Source: Alphaproteobacteria bacterium (GTDB taxonomy: Bacteria > Pseudomonadota > Alphaproteobacteria > Micavibrionales > Micavibrionaceae). Taken from it: a stretch of 64,000 nucleotides of DNA. Under the pieces are notes generated by a model that saw only the letters and a list, made by a program, of their open reading frames with translations, made no database searches and was not told the origin of the DNA. The number at the start of each line of letters is the position of its first letter. Within the stretch, counting starts at the first letter, position 1. Positions 8,329 through 16,826 of the stretch are shown in pieces. A program made the position numbers and the translations under genes. Where the stretch lies: contig JAACPE010000006.1 in NCBI GenBank assembly GCA_009995595.1, positions 1-64,000 of the forward strand. Direction: 5' to 3'.

Positions 8329-9904
8329 AGACGCCCTATGGTGGAAAACGGCGGTATTTTATCAGATTTATCCTCGCTCTTTTCAAGATAGTACTGGAAA
8401 TGGTATTGGGGATCTTCCCGGCATTACAGACCGCCTTGGTTATCTTGCCGATTTGGGGATTGATGCGATTTGGATTTCCCCTTTTTTTAAATCACCCATG
8501 GCGGATTATGGGTATGATGTATCCGATTATCGCTGCGTTGATCCTCTCTTTGGCACGAACGAAGATTTTGATATTCTTTTAAAACGTGCTCATGAACTGG
8601 GCCTTAAAATCATCATTGATATGGTGCTCTCACATACTTCTATAGAGCACCCTTGGTTTGTTGAAAGCCGCTTATCAAATAATAACCGCAAGGCGGATTG
8701 GTATGTCTGGGCAGATCCAAAACCCGATGGATCTCCGCCCAATAACTGGCAGTCTGTTTTTGATGGCCCTGCTTGGTCATTTGATACAAGGCGCGGTCAA
8801 TATTACCTGCATAATTTTCTAAAAGAGCAACCCGATTTAAACTTTCACAACCTTGATGTCCAAAAACAAATGCTCAGTGAGTGTGAGTATTGGTTAGAGC
8901 GCGGTGTTGATGGCTTTCGTCTAGATACGGCAAATTTTTATACCCATGACGCTCAGTTACGCGATAACCCGCCGCGCGTTATTGGTGAAACCATAACAAA
9001 CGGAACGCAGTTTGAAAAACTTCACCCCTATAGCATGCAGCGCCATCTTTACGATAAATCACAGCCTGAAAATTTAGAGTTCCTCAAAAAATTAAAATCG
9101 CTCATGAATAAATACCCAGGCACGATGACCTTGGGTGAAATTGGGGATGATGACCCTTATAAACTGGGCGTTGAGTACACTGATAATGGTCAATATTTAG
9201 ATACGGCCTATAACACTCATTTTATGTCTGGAACGGATAGCCGCAACTTGAAGAAAGACCTCATCGAAACTCCCATCACTTTACTTCAAGATATATCCTT
9301 AAACGCATGGCCAAGTTGGGCCTTTGCCAACCATGATGTTGTGCGCCCACTCACCCGTTGGGGCAAAGGGGTTAAAGATCAAAAAGCATTTTCAAAAATG
9401 CTGATCCAAATATTATTAACGCTGCGCGGCACACCGTTTTTATACCAAGGCGAAGAATTGGGCCTCCCCGAAGCCATCATCCCTTTTGAGGATATTCAAG
9501 ATCCTTGGGGCAAAGCGCTATGGCCTGAATGGCAAGGCCGTGATGGTTGTAGAACCCCTATGCCATGGGAGCATTTAAGTGATAATGCCGGTTTTTCTAG
9601 AAATAATGCAGGCACATGGCTTCCCATTCCTGAGGAACACAAGCAACGCGCCGCAGATTTGCAAGTGAATGTCGATAATTCTGTATACGAATTTACTAAA
9701 TCATTCTTAAGCTGGCGTAAGACAAAACCTGTTTTACAATTGGGGAATATGGATTTTATTGAATCAAATCATGACAGCATTTTATCTTATCGACGATTTG
9801 ACCAAAACAGTGAGATCATCTGCACGTTTAATATTGCCGAAATAGACGTCATCTATGAGGGTAAGAAATTGAATGCCTTCGAAGCGGCTTTTACTGAAAA
9901 CTAA
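8321..9904 (+). CDS. GH13 alpha-glucosidase (oligo-1,6-glucosidase/trehalose-6-phosphate hydrolase type)
   Basis: 527-residue alpha-amylase-superfamily enzyme without a signal peptide, so probably cytosolic. The catalytic triad is visible: nucleophile D201 in DGFRLDTANF, acid/base E273 in LGEIGDD and stabilising D339 in FANHDV. The GIGDLPGITDRL and YGYDVSDY motifs place it in the alpha-glucosidase branch of GH13 that acts on short oligosaccharides. An ATG at 8321 inside the phzF stop region, with GAAGGGTGAA upstream, is preferred over the GTG at 8312. Exact substrate (maltose, isomaltose or sucrose) cannot be read from sequence. Its 3' end overlaps the opposite-strand gene by 4 bp. Confidence 0.92.
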   Translation: MSKDALWWKTAVFYQIYPRSFQDSTGNGIGDLPGITDRLGYLADLGIDAIWISPFFKSPMADYGYDVSDYRCVDPLFGTNEDFDILLKRAHELGLKIIIDMVLSHTSIEHPWFVESRLSNNNRKADWYVWADPKPDGSPPNNWQSVFDGPAWSFDTRRGQYYLHNFLKEQPDLNFHNLDVQKQMLSECEYWLERGVDGFRLDTANFYTHDAQLRDNPPRVIGETITNGTQFEKLHPYSMQRHLYDKSQPENLEFLKKLKSLMNKYPGTMTLGEIGDDDPYKLGVEYTDNGQYLDTAYNTHFMSGTDSRNLKKDLIETPITLLQDISLNAWPSWAFANHDVVRPLTRWGKGVKDQKAFSKMLIQILLTLRGTPFLYQGEELGLPEAIIPFEDIQDPWGKALWPEWQGRDGCRTPMPWEHLSDNAGFSRNNAGTWLPIPEEHKQRAADLQVNVDNSVYEFTKSFLSWRKTKPVLQLGNMDFIESNHDSILSYRRFDQNSEIICTFNIAEIDVIYEGKKLNAFEAAFTEN

Positions 9905-10722
9905 TCCTCTTTTTTCTTCGATTTTTTATCAGATTCTTTTTTCGTTTCTTTTTTATCCGGCACTTTTTCTTTTTTAACTTTCTTTTCTTGTGTTTTTTCT
10001 AATTCTACCTGCGGCTCTGCATCTTGCTCTGAATCATCTGGCACGCTCTCCTCAGTCTCTTCTGGAGCGTTTTCTAAAACGATTTTTGCCAATTTATTAC
10101 GCTCAGCTTTAGCGACCTTTAAGACATCAAAACGCTTTAATGTCGCCATCACCAATTTTTCAAGAAGATCAGCATCATTAAGCGGGTTGGCTGTTTCATA
10201 ACGAAGCGCCGCTTCCTTATCATCAGCAATGAGAACAACATCCGCATTCTTAACACCCAGAATTTTGTTAATCGCCTCCGCCCGCTCATCTGTCATATAG
10301 GCATCAATCGCTTTGGGATTTTTGACAAATAAATGCTGTTTTCGATCAAGTTTATCTGAGGGGATTTTATGCGGGTTAAAATCAGGCAAACTCTTTAAAA
10401 AAGCGAGCATTTCAACAGTACCCGCTGCAAATGAATCGACAATTCCCTCATTTAAATTAATCTGCATACCTGTAACTTTGCGGCGTTTACGGGCATCTGG
10501 GTTTTGTTGCTCTGCTGTAAAAAAAGATACTTGATACCCATTAATGATCCCGTCCATTGTGCAGGGGCCAGAAAAAGTGCCGCGCTGGAACATTATCCCT
10601 TTTTTTGTAGCAAATGCCTGCCATGCTTTTTTTTGTTTGAAGAGAATAGAAAGGTTCCAAATAGTGGCGCCTAATATAATGAAGGACAGTATTGCCCATA
10701 CTAAAATCCAGATGATTGACAC
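9901..10722 (-). CDS. Membrane-anchored hypothetical protein with lysine-rich tail
   Basis: No family recognised. A single N-terminal membrane helix (about residues 4-26) is followed by a soluble domain of roughly 180 residues, then a highly charged tail. The tail from about residue 215 is first acidic (Glu/Asp-rich) and then alternates Lys, Glu and Asp to the end, which suggests a disordered region facing the cytoplasm. The helix-to-domain arrangement with the KQKK following it favours a cytoplasmic body. It converges on the glucosidase gene with a 4-bp overlap. Confidence 0.72.
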   Translation of the reverse strand: MSIIWILVWAILSFIILGATIWNLSILFKQKKAWQAFATKKGIMFQRGTFSGPCTMDGIINGYQVSFFTAEQQNPDARKRRKVTGMQINLNEGIVDSFAAGTVEMLAFLKSLPDFNPHKIPSDKLDRKQHLFVKNPKAIDAYMTDERAEAINKILGVKNADVVLIADDKEAALRYETANPLNDADLLEKLVMATLKRFDVLKVAKAERNKLAKIVLENAPEETEESVPDDSEQDAEPQVELEKTQEKKVKKEKVPDKKETKKESDKKSKKKED

Positions 10723-11019
10723 ATGGCCTCCTTATAATCGCTGAGTTGCGACAATATGTTCTCTATTAGTGTACCTTATTTATATGACCCAAATCACTTT
10801 TTAATAAAATGTAATGATTTAGTCCAAAAAATCTACAAAACAAAGTTACCCTCATTTGCACTAATAAAAGAGCGATTTTTGTAAGATATTGATAAATATA
10901 CAGAATTTATATTTATTATGTAATATCAAATACTTGCTTGCTCCAAATTTGCTTTTCTCACCACAAAAATGAGAGAGTGAGATGTAAGAAAAAAGTCGGT
11001 ATTAAAGGAGAAAACAAGA

Positions 11020-11439
11020 ATGAGTAACGCAGAAGTAACCCGTATTATTCCAGGCCTTAATGCAGACCATAGAATTGTTTCAATGCCGGTATGGGCGTGG
11101 TTCTGGCTCGATGATTTCGTAAAAAGTTGTAGCCCAAAAGGATATCGCGGCGTTTACGAGGCCTTCGGTGATGCCATATCCTCCACAAATCTCTCTGATA
11201 CTTTACGTAGCATTGCCCAAATGCATCAGGAATTTTGTATGCGCGAAATTTACAACCTCGCCAATGATGATGAGCCAGAAGATAGCTACATCAAAGCGCG
11301 AGCAGCAAGACCCGTTAGATTAAAAAAAGCAAAAGAGCTAAACTTACCTAAAATATATAAAATCTTTGGCTTTATGCCCTGCGCGACAACTCTCGATGCA
11401 GTTTGGCAACGTCAGCACTACAGTGGATTGAAAAATTAA
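11020..11439 (+). CDS. Hypothetical protein, 139 residues
   Basis: No firm family. The N-terminal half (MPVWAWFWLDDF and onward) is aromatic-rich and helical; the C-terminal part is basic. It has no signal peptide. A strong AAAGGAG site precedes the ATG. Roughly 300 bp upstream (10723-11019) are AT-rich and hold no gene; they contain only a weak inverted repeat, TCTCAC/GTGAGA near 10955-10980, and presumably the promoters of both flanking genes. A terminator follows. It could be a small DNA-binding or ribbon-helix-helix-like protein, but this is only an impression. Confidence 0.62.
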   Translation: MSNAEVTRIIPGLNADHRIVSMPVWAWFWLDDFVKSCSPKGYRGVYEAFGDAISSTNLSDTLRSIAQMHQEFCMREIYNLANDDEPEDSYIKARAARPVRLKKAKELNLPKIYKIFGFMPCATTLDAVWQRQHYSGLKN

Positions 11440-11517
11440 AGGACAAACGACATAACGGTGTGTAAAAAAGGATTATCTTCATAACAGAAGGTAGATGTAT
11501 TCTCCCCCAAAACCTTA

Positions 11518-11547
11518 CAGGTGCTTGTTTACAGGTGCCTGTTTTTT
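11518..11547 (+). terminator. Rho-independent terminator
   Basis: CAGGTGC (11518-11524) pairs with GTGCCTG (11535-11541) using two G-T wobbles across a 10-base loop, followed by six Ts. It ends the 139-residue gene before the convergent PepSY gene. A direct repeat ACAGGT also falls in the same place. Confidence 0.7.
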
Positions 11548-11557
11548 GGCAGTTAAA

Positions 11558-12268
11558 TTATCGTTTTAAAATTTTGCCGTTTTGGGCATCCACCAAGACA
11601 TCATGCATACCATTCTCTGTCTTAAAGCTTACTTGGTACACTTTAGTACCCTTATAATCACGCCCATCAAGGACAGTGAATGATCGCGAAGGCGGCGCAA
11701 CTTCCAGAGCAATACGCAAGGCAACTTCTTTTGTGATGACTACACCTTCAGGAATATTCGTATAATCAATGATTCTAGCTATAGACTGTGGCACATAAGC
11801 AGGCTCATTTGGTTTAAGCGCAGGCAAAGGGGGCGGCAATAGGGAAGGAATATAGGTCCTTTGCGCCACCTTTGGAGCATTTTTTTTCGTTGTTTTTGAT
11901 ACATCTGGCTTTTTACTTACCGTTTTTTTAATTGTCTTTTGGGGTATCGGTTTTTCAATAGCCTTTTTTTCAGGCGCGCTCTTTCCGTTTGTTTCATCCT
12001 GAACATCAGGCGTCCTATCTGGCGATGGCTCAACGGCAATAGGCTTTTCTGAAGGCGCCAATTGAACGTCGTTTTGTTCTACAGCTTCCATCTGCTTCAA
12101 TAATTCTTGGGCCGTTAATCCAGTATCAGTTTGTTTTTTGATAGGAATCTTAAGAGATTCAAGTTGTTGGACGCCTTGGGCAAAGGTGGGCGTAGATAAA
12201 AAACAATAAGTCAAGCCACAACAAAGCATAGCTGAAAGCCGATATAATGTTCTTTTTATTGTCATCAT
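11558..12268 (-). CDS. Secreted PepSY-domain protein with Pro/Lys-rich linker
   Basis: 236 residues with a Sec signal peptide (about residues 1-31, ending TFAQG). Residues 60-135 form a low-complexity linker rich in Lys, Pro, Thr and Glu. The last 60 residues look like a PepSY domain: VALRIALEVAPPS, then KVYQVSFKTENG and DVLVDAQNGKILKR, the usual strand pattern with a terminal VDA-x-x-GKIL. PepSY domains are thought to bind or inhibit proteases, or to act in envelope regulation; the actual role here is unknown. It follows the two DUF805 genes by 43 bp on the same strand and may share their transcript. Confidence 0.72.
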   Translation of the reverse strand: MMTIKRTLYRLSAMLCCGLTYCFLSTPTFAQGVQQLESLKIPIKKQTDTGLTAQELLKQMEAVEQNDVQLAPSEKPIAVEPSPDRTPDVQDETNGKSAPEKKAIEKPIPQKTIKKTVSKKPDVSKTTKKNAPKVAQRTYIPSLLPPPLPALKPNEPAYVPQSIARIIDYTNIPEGVVITKEVALRIALEVAPPSRSFTVLDGRDYKGTKVYQVSFKTENGMHDVLVDAQNGKILKR

Positions 12269-12311
12269 GACTACTTATTAGCACTCTATAAAGACTATGA
12301 CAATACTGTGA

Positions 12312-13055
12312 TTACTGTCGGGATTTACGCACTGCGCGAACACCGATGCCAAAACCACTCAGGATCTTACGAAGCTTACTTTCATTTAAATCAGAATACC
12401 CAACGACAATAAATTCAATTTTTTGTCTATCTTCAGGAATATTGATTTTTTGAATGTCTTTATACTCTGTTTTAAGATGTTTAAATATATATAGACTGTC
12501 TTCGGGAATAGGCGCTGCTAATATTGCATAAAAACTCTTCCTGCTCGAAGCCTTCTTCATGACCTGTTCTTTTTTAGAAGGCTTTATTGAGGTGTGATAA
12601 AGAGCGTTTCCATGACCGTATTTATTTGCTCCCTCACTGCCCGGCCAGAATAATAAGGCAAAAACAAACATGCCCCAAATACAGCCATTTAAAATGAGCG
12701 CAGTGTTTACTCCACCTTCAATTCCCAAATGCATAATAAGAGGTACAGTAATCGCTATTGATAGAATGAAAAGGATGAAAATAACCCATCCCGAAAAATT
12801 AAAATCATGAACACGACGTGTCATCAATGTAAAATGTGGTAATAAAGACATAACTGCCATAAATAAAAAATAACTAATCATTATAGAGTGAAAAACAAAA
12901 TCATTTGATAGAGATCTTCTTAAAATAGGCTCTCCCATGATCGCCGTAAAAAATAAGCCAAAGGCAAGAACGCATAACAAAATAAAACGCCATAGATAAT
13001 AAAGACGGCCAATACGGCCCTCTAACGTGTATAGATCAGAAAGAAGTGAATTCAT
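12312..13055 (-). CDS. DUF805 membrane protein with extra C-terminal domain
   Basis: 247-residue DUF805 (YhaH-type) inner-membrane protein. Family marks are the LYTLEGRIGRLYYLWRF start, the TRRVHDFNFSGW motif and the WPGSEGANKYG motif after the last helix; about four membrane helices span residues 20-140. After residue 170 a soluble domain of about 75 residues follows (AAPIPEDSLYIFKHLK onward), which is not part of DUF805. The same domain is found in the tandem paralogue upstream. Function of DUF805 is unknown. Confidence 0.85.
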   Translation of the reverse strand: MNSLLSDLYTLEGRIGRLYYLWRFILLCVLAFGLFFTAIMGEPILRRSLSNDFVFHSIMISYFLFMAVMSLLPHFTLMTRRVHDFNFSGWVIFILFILSIAITVPLIMHLGIEGGVNTALILNGCIWGMFVFALLFWPGSEGANKYGHGNALYHTSIKPSKKEQVMKKASSRKSFYAILAAPIPEDSLYIFKHLKTEYKDIQKINIPEDRQKIEFIVVGYSDLNESKLRKILSGFGIGVRAVRKSRQ

Positions 13056-13073
13056 ATTTTAATCAGACTTGTT

Positions 13074-13886
13074 TTATTTATCTTTGTAAATTGATTTGAT
13101 AGGCAAACCAATTTCTGAAAATAATTTCTTGATTTTCTTTTGGTTTAAATCAGAAATATTAGACAGCTCCATCACAGCCGAAGCACGATCCTGCGGCATT
13201 GTTATTTTTAAAATACCTGCCGTATTGTCTTTAAGACCTTTAATCAGATACATGCTTTCTTCAGGTAATGGGGCAACAAAATTGATAAGGTATTTGTTAT
13301 GATTTTTTATTGCGCTGACAAATTTTTCACTCGGCTGGCCAGAAGATTGAAAACCATATCCCCCCATACCTGTATCATATTTGTTGATATCTTTCGTGCC
13401 AGGCCAAAAGAGAAGCATCAAACCAAACGCGATAACGATACCCAGACAAATCCAAGCTAAGGTCGCATAAAATCCTGATAAAGATTGCATAAGAAGTAAG
13501 CCAAGCTCTGCTTGACCCATTGTTTGAATTTGATCTCCTGTGATGGCAATACCGCCTTTAATCACAGAAAAAACAATTAAACCAAGAAATGCGGCTAACA
13601 TAAAATCAGGAAGAATTTGCCACCATCCCGATAGACCAATATCATGTAGTCTTCTCGCCGTCACTGCCATCGGCGGAATAAAACCCAGCGATATGATGAA
13701 TAGGTACATCACTCCCATAAAAATAAGACCTGCTATTGGGGCAATATTTGCAACAACAGCTGTTCCAAAGGCCATAATTAACGCAAAGAAAATTATAGAG
13801 GCAAATATGACAACATACTTCCAAATAAACCCCAGACGTCCAAGCCGCCCTTTAAATGTATAAAGATTTGATAAAAATTCTGACAT
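13074..13886 (-). CDS. DUF805 membrane protein, tandem paralogue
   Basis: 270 residues from the ATG at 13886, chosen over an upstream in-frame start at 13937 because AAGG lies 8 bases before it and the protein then begins with the family-typical MSEFLSNLYTFKGRLGRLG. It has the DUF805 motifs TARRLHDIGLSGWW and WPGTKDINKYD and four to five membrane helices. The C-terminal domain (APLPEESMYLIKGLK to the end) matches that of the downstream gene. The two lie 18 bp apart and arose by tandem duplication. Confidence 0.85.
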   Translation of the reverse strand: MSEFLSNLYTFKGRLGRLGFIWKYVVIFASIIFFALIMAFGTAVVANIAPIAGLIFMGVMYLFIISLGFIPPMAVTARRLHDIGLSGWWQILPDFMLAAFLGLIVFSVIKGGIAITGDQIQTMGQAELGLLLMQSLSGFYATLAWICLGIVIAFGLMLLFWPGTKDINKYDTGMGGYGFQSSGQPSEKFVSAIKNHNKYLINFVAPLPEESMYLIKGLKDNTAGILKITMPQDRASAVMELSNISDLNQKKIKKLFSEIGLPIKSIYKDK

Positions 13887-13992
13887 AGTGGTTGCCTTGT
13901 GTGATTGACAAAAGAGAAACAGAGAATTCTGACTCAATTATAATATCAAAGAAAACGTGATCTGTGAATCCTTAATAAGAATTCTATGGAAA

Positions 13993-16053
13993 CTAAAGAC
14001 CCAAATCAGCCGCTTCTAGACGCTTAATCTCATCACGAATACGCGCAGCGGTTTCAAATTCAAGGTTACTGGCGGCTTCTTGCATCTCTTTACGTAATTT
14101 GATGATATGTTTTGCGATAGATTGAGGCGTTTTTAAAACATCCTGCTTATTATCATGAAGCGTGAATTTACCCCGATTAACTTTATTTTGATCATCGTAA
14201 TTATCTTTTTCGATAACACGCGCCACTGCCTTTTTAATCGTTGTCGGCGTGATGCCATATTTTTCATTATGCGCAACTTGTTTGGTGCGTCGGCGGTCTG
14301 TTTCATCAATGGCCGCCTTCATGGATTTTGTAATGCTGTCAGCGTATAGAATAACTTTGCTTTCAGCGTTACGGGCGGCGCGACCAATCGTTTGAAGCAA
14401 CGATGTTTTAGACCTCAAAAAACCCTCTTTATCAGCGTCCAAAATTGCCATAAGTTTACATTCAGGAATATCAAGCCCCTCACGAAGCAAGTTAATCCCA
14501 ATAAGCACATCATACTCCCCAAGGCGCAAATCACGGATCAGCTCGATACGCTCTAATGTATCAATATCAGAGTGCATGTACCTCACGTTCAAGCCATTTT
14601 CTGTAAGGTATTCAGTCAATGCCTCTGACATTTTTTTGGTAAGTGTTGTGACTAAAACGCGGCCTTGTTTTTCATGAATTACTTTGCGGCATTCGCTCAT
14701 GAGATCATCAACTTGATGATCACAAGGCCTTATTTCAATTGGGGGGTCAATCAACCCTGTTGGGCGTATAACTTGCTCTGCCGCTATACCACCTGCCTGC
14801 GCAATCTCCCATGGACCAGGTGTTGCCGAAACATAAATTGATTGAGGACGAAAACGCTGCCATTCTTCAAATTGAAGCGGCCTATTGTCCATCGCAGCAG
14901 GCAGACGAAAGCCATATTCAACGAGCGTTGCTTTACGGGACTTATCACCCTTATACATCGCACCAATTTGTGGCACCATCACATGGCTTTCATCCAAGAA
15001 CATGATGCAATTATCGGGTAAATATTCAATCAACGTGGGCGGGGCGGCACCCGGTGGGCGGCCTGTAAGATACCGCGAATAATTTTCAATGCCCTTGCAA
15101 CTGCCTGTGGCCTCAAGCATTTCAATGTCAAATTGTGTGCGTTGATCAAGGCGCTGCGCTTCCAAAAGCTTATTTTGGCTTTCATACCAAGCTATGCGTT
15201 CCTTTAAATCCACCTTCATTTGTTTGACAGCCTGCGTGATAGTAGGGCCCGGCGTGATATAGTGAGAGTTTGCATAGATACGCACCGCATCTAGGCGGGC
15301 ATGTTTTTCACCCGTGAGCGAGTCAAACTCTGTAACCTCCTCAACCTCATCACCAAAGAAAGAAAAGCGCCATGCAGAATCTTCCATATGTGAAGGGAAT
15401 AATTCTATTGTATCACCGCGCACTCGAAAATTACCGCGTTCAAATGCCAAATCATTTCGGTTATATTGCAGCGCAACTAGCTTTTGAATAAGGGCGTCAC
15501 GCTCCATGATATCACCTTTACGGATGTCAATGGTCATGGCCATATAATCTTCTTTCGATCCAATGCCGTAAATTGAGGATATTGAGGCGATAATAATACA
15601 ATCTTTACGCTCAAAGAGCGCCCGCGTTGCGGCATGGCGCATCCGATCAATTTGCTCATTGATTGAGCTGTCTTTTTCGATGAAAGTATCACTGCGCGGA
15701 ACGTATGCTTCGGGCTGATAATAATCATAGTACGACACAAAGTATTCAACCGCGTTATCAGGAAAGAAGGCTTTAAACTCCCCATATAGCTGCGCCGCAA
15801 GTGTTTTATTTGGCGCCATGACAATTGCCGGACGCTGTGTGCGCTGAATAATCTGCGCCATGGTAAAGGTCTTACCTGTGCCCGTTGCACCAAGAAGAAC
15901 TTGGTCAGTAAGCCCCTGCTCTATACCCTCAACCAGCGCCTCAATAGCAACAGGTTGATCGCCTGCAGGCTCAAATTCGGAGACAAGCCGAAAAGGAGGA
16001 GAGTCAGTTAAAGGCTGCGCCGCAGCCTGATTAAGTTCAACAACACCGCGCAT
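13993..16053 (-). CDS. uvrB: Excinuclease ABC subunit B
   Basis: 686-residue nucleotide-excision-repair helicase that verifies damage and hands it to UvrC. Walker A is GATGTGKT at residues 55-62. The beta-hairpin is present as YYDYYQPEAYVP, helicase motif II as DESH in MFLDESHVMVPQ, and motif VI as QTIGRAARN. A C-terminal UVR domain for UvrC contact spans about residues 640-680. Length is normal. A short N-terminal extension of about 20 residues precedes the conserved FRLVSEFEPAGDQP. uvrA and uvrC are not in the window. Confidence 0.98.
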   Translation of the reverse strand: MRGVVELNQAAAQPLTDSPPFRLVSEFEPAGDQPVAIEALVEGIEQGLTDQVLLGATGTGKTFTMAQIIQRTQRPAIVMAPNKTLAAQLYGEFKAFFPDNAVEYFVSYYDYYQPEAYVPRSDTFIEKDSSINEQIDRMRHAATRALFERKDCIIIASISSIYGIGSKEDYMAMTIDIRKGDIMERDALIQKLVALQYNRNDLAFERGNFRVRGDTIELFPSHMEDSAWRFSFFGDEVEEVTEFDSLTGEKHARLDAVRIYANSHYITPGPTITQAVKQMKVDLKERIAWYESQNKLLEAQRLDQRTQFDIEMLEATGSCKGIENYSRYLTGRPPGAAPPTLIEYLPDNCIMFLDESHVMVPQIGAMYKGDKSRKATLVEYGFRLPAAMDNRPLQFEEWQRFRPQSIYVSATPGPWEIAQAGGIAAEQVIRPTGLIDPPIEIRPCDHQVDDLMSECRKVIHEKQGRVLVTTLTKKMSEALTEYLTENGLNVRYMHSDIDTLERIELIRDLRLGEYDVLIGINLLREGLDIPECKLMAILDADKEGFLRSKTSLLQTIGRAARNAESKVILYADSITKSMKAAIDETDRRRTKQVAHNEKYGITPTTIKKAVARVIEKDNYDDQNKVNRGKFTLHDNKQDVLKTPQSIAKHIIKLRKEMQEAASNLEFETAARIRDEIKRLEAADLGL

Positions 16054-16124
16054 AATTATTTATATAGAACAAATACAGACGAATTGGAATAAATACCGAT
16101 TAAAATCTATGTCAAAAGAGGGCT

Positions 16125-16826
16125 TTAAAGTCCTCTAATGAGCTCTTTATCCTCTGCGCTCAAACTACGAAGTCCTCTTGTGTCGTCAATAAACACGAAA
16201 AGATTATTTTTAAATCGTTTAGCGTCTTGGCGACCTTTTAGAAATTTTGAAAATTCTTTAAAGAAGGGCTTGGATAATCCGCCTTGAATTATAAAGCTAT
16301 CATCATTTGCGTTATAATACGCAACCCCCTCATAGATATTGCGTCCCCCGCCAAGCATTAACAGACGTGCCTTTGTGTTGTTAAACAAACGAGGCCATGG
16401 GTTTTCACCTAGGTAAGGGTTTCCCTCAATTGGCACATTATCAGGCAAACCATGAGCGCGGCGCAAGAAATGGGAGATGGCATCATTACTGCTCATCGTT
16501 TGTAATTGTTCAACAGACAAACCGGACCATAAAAACATAATTTCCGCCACACGGGCATTGATGTCTTTATAATTACTGAAAACATAATATTCATCAAAAT
16601 CAACAAGGACACTAACCCGCACGCGAAGCTCACGATTTTTGAGCATAGCTAGCTTTAATTCAGGCAAGAGGCCAACGCCAGGCATGGACCTTAAAACTGC
16701 TGGTTTATCGACAGCGCTTTGCTTTGATGTCATATTGACGAATACAAAAAGACCAACAAACAAAATTACGACAACGCCCAATAATAGGCGCCGTTGATTT
16801 TCATTTTGTAGGTTGAGTTCAACCAT
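16125..16826 (-). CDS. Membrane-anchored hypothetical protein downstream of lysS
   Basis: No family recognised. About 233 residues from an ATG overlapping the lysS stop (TGATG); an in-frame TTG lies one codon upstream. One membrane helix at about residues 13-32 is followed by a domain that looks globular and probably periplasmic. A GGGRNIYEGVAYYN stretch near residue 160 and a basic region near residues 195-205 are the most distinctive parts. Tight coupling with lysyl-tRNA synthetase suggests cotranscription but not a shared function. Confidence 0.7.
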   Translation of the reverse strand: MVELNLQNENQRRLLLGVVVILFVGLFVFVNMTSKQSAVDKPAVLRSMPGVGLLPELKLAMLKNRELRVRVSVLVDFDEYYVFSNYKDINARVAEIMFLWSGLSVEQLQTMSSNDAISHFLRRAHGLPDNVPIEGNPYLGENPWPRLFNNTKARLLMLGGGRNIYEGVAYYNANDDSFIIQGGLSKPFFKEFSKFLKGRQDAKRFKNNLFVFIDDTRGLRSLSAEDKELIRGL

